64,000 bases of DNA from Plumapathes pennacea. Lineage: Eukaryota; Cnidaria; Anthozoa; Antipatharia; Myriopathidae. The translations under genes and the position numbers were made by a program. A model generated the notes under the pieces. That model was not told the origin of the DNA and did no database searches. It was given only the letters and a program-made list of their open reading frames with translations. Below, piece by piece: positions 62,301 to 64,000 of the stretch. How positions within the stretch are numbered: position 1 is the stretch's first letter; each line of letters opens with the position of its first letter. The stretch is from assembly GCA_964036295.1 (NCBI GenBank), contig OZ038466.1, forward strand, positions 19,272,597 to 19,336,596, written 5' to 3'.

Positions 62301-64000
62301 ATCGTACTGAATCTAGACCCTCATTAACTAATAGAATTTTTAAAAGCCACTCACTTATATCAAATTAAAGTGAAAATGGCTGCCGAAGTATCGGGAATTC
62401 AATTTTGTCAAACAAACTGACTGGGCCAAAATGAGGAATCCAGGAACTCATCTGTTGAAACGATCTTCGAACTCGGTTCTGATAGCAAGATCACTGGAAT
62501 GAAAGCAGTGTAAGCATGTACTGTTATTCTGCTGGGCCACTCACCATCGGAATCCGTTGTAAAATTCTCCTCAGCACTCCACGGCCCCTGCTCAGCATTC
62601 TTAAGCACCGCTATTTTTACTTTATACTCCGTGTAAGGTGTCAATCCAGTCAAATTCTGGCTGGTAGTCAGTGACTGAGTGGTAATATCCTTTGTGGTAT
62701 TCCCACTTGAGTAATGAATCTTGTTTACAAACGCAATACCCACAGTAAGATAGTCTTCAGGGTTTTTCCAATGCACCATCGCGGATCTTGCCTGTATGTT
62801 GTTGACTAACAAATTGCTGGGTGGTGGAAGCCAAACTAGTGTTCAAAAAGACGAGTTTCTATTAAAAATAACATTACTTGACATAAAAAAATGCATTTTA
62901 AAATTATATTCCAGTGCCATCACATTTCAAACAATGTCCACCCCTGGAAAAGTTTAGGTACTCAATAATTTGGGAACATGTTACTGCTGGGTAAGATAAA
63001 TTCTAATATGGTCTAATTTATGATTGATGTGATCAGTAACGAACGTGAAAAAACCACTGAGATGCACATAATAGTTTACAGTGTATCTAATGTTCAACAT
63101 GCCATCCTAAAATCGTCTCCTTTGCCATCAATAAATGTCACTCAATAAACTTGTGAAACACTCTGAGAAGGCTGACTTACAGTGTAGAGATCCATATATT
63201 TCCACTCTCAGCGCCTTTCCACCTTTGTACTCAACTGGCACAAAGCGAACAAACCGTGCCTGGTGCAGTCCAACGAGGTTATACTTAACTTTGCTATTCT
63301 TGTCTGCGTTTCCAGTCAACACCTTGAAAATGGTTAATAAACAAAAAACAACAACATGTATTTAGACTAGATGTCAAACTTTACACCCAAAGTACGGAGA
63401 AAATAACAAAAGAAAAAAAAAGGTGGACGACTGCAGGTGGAAAGATAAAATAATACACCTGAGGGACTTGTCATCATTTTATAGATTTTGGGGTAAGAAA
63501 AGTTGTGTATAAGCAAAAAAAAAGTGGGGGGGGTATGAAGTTTGAAGTACCCTTGAAACGCAGAAAATGCTATTTCCGAGGGGAAGGCTACAATAACTTG
63601 TTTCCATACCAATATCCTCGTCCCCACCCTTACGATAAAAATGGAAAAAAAAGTTCTGGTTTAAATTTATGTTAAATCTCGCTTAAGGTGGACGCCATCA
63701 AATGCTGACGACAGATAAGTCCTTCAATTTTAGAAAAACGAACCTTCTCGGAATTATCTTCTTTGTAATCAGTCCAGTTAGCTTTGTTAACTGATATCTT
63801 GATTTTGTACGTCTTTGTCCATTCCTCTTTCTTCGGATTTCCTTGCGTGGCCACAGCACAGATGACGTACACAGCCCCCAGGTCTATCTGCAGATAATCC
63901 GCACCAGTGTTTGTAGATGGAATCCAGGCCCCTGCACCATCCAGTCGAGCTCTGTATGCTTCGTTACCAGTCTTTTCCGAAGAGGCAGTCCACCTGTTGT
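28084..64000 (-). CDS. Receptor-type protein tyrosine phosphatase with F5/8C and FN3 ectodomain (5' end outside window)
   Basis: Exons, 5' to 3': 64000-63744, 63322-63181, 62835-62545, 61893-61823, 61425-61206, 60599-60529, 54439-54220, 54096-54026, 53623-53404, 52699-52629, 52396-52177, 51207-51137, 50816-50597, 49876-49806, 49572-49353, 48060-47755, 46867-46755, 46124-45938, 45013-44920, 41423-41186, 40503-40455, 40324-40207, 38778-38645, 37639-37503, 36927-36840, 36526-36450, 35997-35958, 35297-35200, 34657-34541, 33661-33513, 33065-32930, 32623-32474, 32371-32272, 31808-31741, 31237-31103, 30262-30140, 29866-29739, 29284-29149, 28155-28084 (TGA). All junctions are GT..AG and in phase, giving 1,808 visible residues. 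The enzyme removes phosphate from tyrosines beneath the plasma membrane, with the ectodomain acting in adhesion or ligand sensing. The cytoplasmic part resembles the R2B class (PTPRK/M/T/U); those carry MAM and Ig domains, whereas here an F5/8C domain precedes the FN3 repeats. The signal peptide and anything N-terminal of F5/8C are not in view. Confidence 0.95.
29408..29694. mobile_element. Inverted-repeat element family A, copy 2 (most intact)
   Basis: The left end is GTTTTCGGATGACTGTCGAA and the right end GACAGTCATCCGAAAACGGC. The interior has ATTGGTCCAAAC, TTCTTGGCCAATCAGGAGC and GGTTTAAACAAAACCAA. No open frame of its own. It lies in the intron between the D2 exons 29866-29739 and 29284-29149. 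Confidence 0.88.
30385..30860. mobile_element. 476 bp element with perfect 29 bp terminal inverted repeats
   Basis: The left repeat at 30385-30413 begins AGAGTGATTTCAATAAACC and the right repeat at 30832-30860 is its exact reverse complement. Both ends sit in (TAG)n sequence, so the element inserted in a microsatellite. It lies in the intron before exon 30262-30140 and encodes no transposase. Confidence 0.92.
30861..30900. repeat. (TAG)n/(CAG)n microsatellite
   Basis: Trinucleotide run continuing on the right side of the inverted-repeat element. The matching run on the left is at 30,364-30,386. Confidence 0.9.
31960..32110. repeat. Dispersed repeat family C, copy 1
   Basis: GGCGGACACCCTCGGGACTAG-type start, GTGTCCGCCCTAG, then AGAGAAACAAGT.GAAAT.GGCAAGGAC. 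The same order occurs at 35,808-35,930. Related short forms with TAAGCGGACACCCTCG (37,733) and TTAAGGTGGACGCC (63,684) exist. Confidence 0.8.
33790..34100. repeat. Inverted-repeat element family A, copy 3 (truncated)
   Basis: Starts GAGCCGTTTTCGGATGATTG and carries the family interior (TTTGCTACGCTTTCCGATTG, ATTCTTGGCCAATCAAGAGC). The right terminal repeat is missing. Confidence 0.8.
34226..34462. repeat. Two adjacent inverted repeats
   Basis: CAAACTGTCCAATTA (34,226-34,240) pairs with 34,246-34,260 exactly, with a 5 bp loop. About 90 bp further, ACATGCTGTCTAGTTTGGAA.. (34,352-34,380) pairs with ..TTTCCAAATTGGACAGCATGT ending at about 34,461. Both share GTCCAATT, so they may be parts of one element. 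Confidence 0.8.
35117..35158. repeat. (TC)n(AT)n microsatellite
   Basis: Run of TC followed by TA/AT dinucleotides in the intron after exon 35297-35200. Confidence 0.95.
35808..35930. repeat. Dispersed repeat family C, copy 2
   Basis: Matches 31,960-32,110 in the same order and strand (GGCGGACACCCTCGGGACTA, AGTGTCCGCCCTAG, GCATGCTGTCCGCT), with an internal deletion. Confidence 0.8.
36652..36680. repeat. Fragment of element family A terminus
   Basis: TTTTCGACAGTCATTCGATA matches the right terminal repeat of the family A element. No left end is present nearby. Confidence 0.55.
37715..37990. repeat. Family C-related repeat and AGATGTAAATT minisatellite
   Basis: A GTAAGCGGACACCCTCG segment is followed from about 37,828 by a diverged ~16-26 bp repeat of TTAGATGTAAATTTATGTAG-like units. 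About eight units are present. Confidence 0.8.
38465..38489. repeat. Poly-A run
   Basis: A homopolymer of about 20 within the intron after exon 38778-38645. Confidence 0.9.
38833..39046. mobile_element. TTAA-flanked short element (family B), copy 2
   Basis: TTAACCCTTTCACTCC at the left and GGAAGTGAAAGGGTTAA at the right. Inside are TTTCTCACCAGAGATATATC, AGTAAGGCGAACTTGGCTTT and GAGAATCTGCATTTTGAGC. Partial relatives occur at about 29,940-30,095, 53,775-53,860, 55,125-55,215 and 57,765-57,910. Confidence 0.85.
39345..39815. repeat. GTGGTCGCTTACGGGAGG repeat region
   Basis: GTGGTCGCTTACGGGAGGTGG and variants occur at least five times, with the inverted form TAAGCGACCA at 39,350. A stem forms around GTAAGCGACCAACC..GGTTTTAAGTGGTCGCTTAC. 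Non-coding, in the intron between exons 40324-40207 and 38778-38645. Confidence 0.8.
42554..43123 (+). CDS. Open frame inside a phosphatase intron, opposite strand; unidentified
   Basis: Single open frame of 189 residues with no intron needed. It has a hydrophobic segment like a signal anchor ([17 protein letters not shown]), a second hydrophobic stretch ([15 protein letters not shown]) and a basic C-terminal half ([14 protein letters not shown]). It is not a known domain. Its C-terminal DNA resembles part of the 43,617-44,021 open frame (both carry a KSRK..R motif, a SSK/SSR motif and a tyrosine/arginine patch), so the two may be diverged copies of one repeated sequence. It may be an intron-nested gene or a mobile-element remnant. 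Confidence 0.3.
   Translation: MIADYMELFSMRVNLKVLCILLLCIILADTSKASENLTFVWDQNFTLLCIYVVATFWLGAMKVKQSVEQMALLFENWEMAEEKVAVARSRFAQFYCIPTNVYVKENRSPARRSCEPSHVPLNNLSRILNKSRKSRRIIQEYISKNVPKSSKVHGYTRAYVLHNANAFRERACKQHVNNKKPQMEMEREN
43617..44021 (+). CDS. Second open frame in the same intron; unidentified
   Basis: 134 residues, basic and without hydrophobic segments, with a weak C-terminal resemblance to the 42,554-43,123 frame ([11 protein letters not shown] against [11 protein letters not shown]). No splice or promoter evidence. Confidence 0.2.
   Translation: MNFSLRAERLPLSETLRLCVTRGVYEQSAFNFVLRAVKVLCLLSEDIELLIGLRQISREIKIQDLSMKCYEHNIIERGIPNHQLLSFHSRRFNKSRKDRQAITSRTFVTEYLEVFKSSRLISDYPSRNVRSTSP
45549..45620. 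repeat. T-rich (TTTTG)n tract
   Basis: Poly-T followed by TTTTG units. The open frame across it is compositional. Confidence 0.9.
46357..46402. repeat. Poly-G tract
   Basis: A G run of about 22 followed by GGGTGGGGGGAAGGGG, in the intron between the two FN3-9 exons and the flanking sequence. Confidence 0.9.
46937..47129. mobile_element. TTAA-flanked short element (family B), copy 3
   Basis: TTTAACCCTTTCACTTCTC at the left and GGAGTGAATAAAGGGTTA at the right. The interior is diverged from the 38.8 kb copy. Confidence 0.7.
48361..48703. mobile_element. Inverted-repeat element family A, copy 4
   Basis: Left end TTAGAGCCGCTTTCGCATGA with a short duplication of CAACTGTC. Right end TTTTCGACAGTCATCTGAAA followed by AGCGCTCT. 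The interior matches the 29.4 and 33.8 kb copies. It lies just upstream (in gene direction) of the FN3-8 exon. Confidence 0.85.
49017..49065. repeat. (AAAT)n microsatellite
   Basis: AAATA and AAAT units, about twelve in all. Confidence 0.95.
49353..50816. repeat. Recent duplicate block, copy 1
   Basis: Matches 52,177-53,623 almost base for base through exons and introns, including the GCACAAACCCGAGCTAAA stretch, the intronic (CAA)n run (50,280-50,317) and TTATCGCATTTG before the next exon. The offset is about 2.81-2.82 kb. Similarity stops at the acceptor sides of the outer exons. Confidence 0.93.
51225..52105. repeat. CGAAATTTCG palindrome clusters
   Basis: The 10 bp self-complementary word CGAAATTTCG occurs about eleven times in two clusters (51,225-51,380 and 51,900-52,080) around a ~500 bp non-repetitive centre. 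Words such as TTCGTTCGAAATTTCGTT overlap. It lies in the intron between exons 52396-52177 and 51207-51137. Confidence 0.9.
52177..53623. repeat. Recent duplicate block, copy 2
   Basis: Counterpart of 49,353-50,816, containing two 220 bp exons and the 71 bp exon between them. The (CAA)n run is shorter here (53,097-53,122), one of few length differences. Confidence 0.93.
54720..55770. repeat. Intronic repeat block, copy 1
   Basis: Shares with 57,560-58,270 the order TTTAAACAAGACTGGATT or equivalent, GCCAGTGAGCTCG.GGCGTGAGTTG, CTCACCAGAA, TCTAATCAGAGGCCAC.., CTGAATGCGTTTCTT and GAAACATTTCA.CAGG. A G/C-ended element remnant (54,975-55,110) with GTGTGCCGCCCGGTCC interrupts this copy. Confidence 0.8.
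55771..57559. other. Intron interior without a recognised gene
   Basis: Part of the 6 kb intron of FN3 module 3. It contains repeated GAGCGAGACA.. and GTCTCGTTCA-type words around 55,890-55,980 and 57,070-57,330. No exon chain is supported. Confidence 0.4.
57560..58270. repeat. Intronic repeat block, copy 2
   Basis: Counterpart of 54,720-55,770 without the G/C-ended insertion. A family B-like segment (CAGTTTCTCACCAGAATAAT .. GCATTTTGAGCTTAGGAG) is embedded at 57,760-57,910. Confidence 0.8.
58534..58814 (+). CDS. Arg-rich STPR-like open frame, probably mobile-element derived
   Basis: ATG at 58,534 opens about 93 residues of very charged sequence with a ~24-residue periodicity: [40 protein letters not shown] and [11 protein letters not shown]. 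This is like the STPR (score and three amino-acid peptide repeat) type found in DNA-binding proteins and often beside helicases of large transposons. A donor-like AAAG/GTTAGT ends it at 58,814. No downstream exon was found. The preceding GAGCGAAGCGAAGCGAAGTG and GTCAGTCAGTCTGTCAG stretches look like element flank. Opposite strand to the phosphatase gene, within its intron. Confidence 0.4.
59008..60528. other. Remaining part of the 6 kb intron
   Basis: Contains the AGCGGCGACAGAG .. CGCAAGCCAAAATCC segment related to 2,590-2,690. The segment at 60,375-60,545 resembles the region upstream of the 51,137-51,207 exon (AACACTACAC.. and CATCAAACTTACCTCCCACG), in keeping with module duplication. No separate gene seen. 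Confidence 0.5.
61206..62835 (-). other. FN3 domains 1-2
   Basis: FN3-1 is a single 291 bp exon (62835-62545) with the WKNP..Y and [13 protein letters not shown] core. FN3-2 is split 71 + 220 bp, the first exon covering [19 protein letters not shown] and the second [19 protein letters not shown] to [15 protein letters not shown]. Phase 1 at both domain borders makes each module freely duplicable. Confidence 0.92.
61428..61450. repeat. Poly-A tract at an acceptor
   Basis: On the gene strand this is a T run of about 22 directly before CTAG and exon 61425-61206, forming its polypyrimidine tract. Confidence 0.9.
63181..64000 (-). other. Discoidin (F5/8 type C) domain exons
   Basis: Visible from [20 protein letters not shown] through [20 protein letters not shown] and [20 protein letters not shown] to [20 protein letters not shown]. 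These are the hallmark segments of F5/8C: the W.A...G..., YLQIDLG, V..I.TQG, YK..YS..G..W and RF.RI.P....G...LR.E positions. The domain binds phospholipid, collagen or glycan in other proteins. The start of the domain lies right of the window edge. Confidence 0.92.

Overview
This is nuclear DNA from an intron-rich animal. Genes are split into many short exons with GT..AG junctions, and AT-rich introns are packed with microsatellites and small inverted-repeat elements. The main gene joins a discoidin (F5/8C) domain, fibronectin type III repeats and two tyrosine-phosphatase domains. With the many cnidarian-looking short repeats, this suggests an anthozoan, probably a stony coral. That placement is inference and no database search was possible.

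Layout. (1) 1-690, + strand: the last two exons of a single-pass membrane protein whose cytoplasmic tail carries four tyrosine motifs. (2) 690-15,200: no convincing gene. The region holds minisatellites, G/C-ended elements, a set of inverted repeats (4.6-9.3 kb), and a larger fold-back arrangement whose two arms are arrays of a ~70 bp unit (10.6-11.35 and 14.0-15.1 kb) around other tandem repeats. (3) 15,921-18,711, + strand: a small multi-exon SANT-domain gene. Its 3' part contains a second long open frame (to 19,045) coding a basic, Lys/Arg/Gln-rich nuclear-type tail. (4) 20,500-21,677, - strand: a broken DUF229/sulfatase-like coding segment with an in-frame TGA. (5) 22,000-28,080: repeats and no recognised gene. 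(6) 28,084 to beyond 64,000, - strand: one very large receptor-type protein tyrosine phosphatase gene.

The phosphatase gene fills more than half the window. I could chain 39 exons (the first one cut by the window edge), all compatible in phase, giving 1,808 visible residues. In order they encode an F5/8C domain, nine fibronectin type III domains, a membrane-proximal domain, a transmembrane helix, a juxtamembrane region and tandem phosphatase domains D1 ([10 protein letters not shown]) and D2 ([10 protein letters not shown]). The cytoplasmic half resembles the R2B (PTPRK/M/T/U) type. Six of the FN3 domains have the same 71 + 220 bp two-exon structure, so they arose by repeated duplication, and one duplication is recent enough that introns are still nearly identical.

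The tyrosine-motif receptor at the left edge and the receptor phosphatase at the right could belong to opposing sides of phosphotyrosine signalling, but they are far apart and nothing in the sequence shows a functional link.
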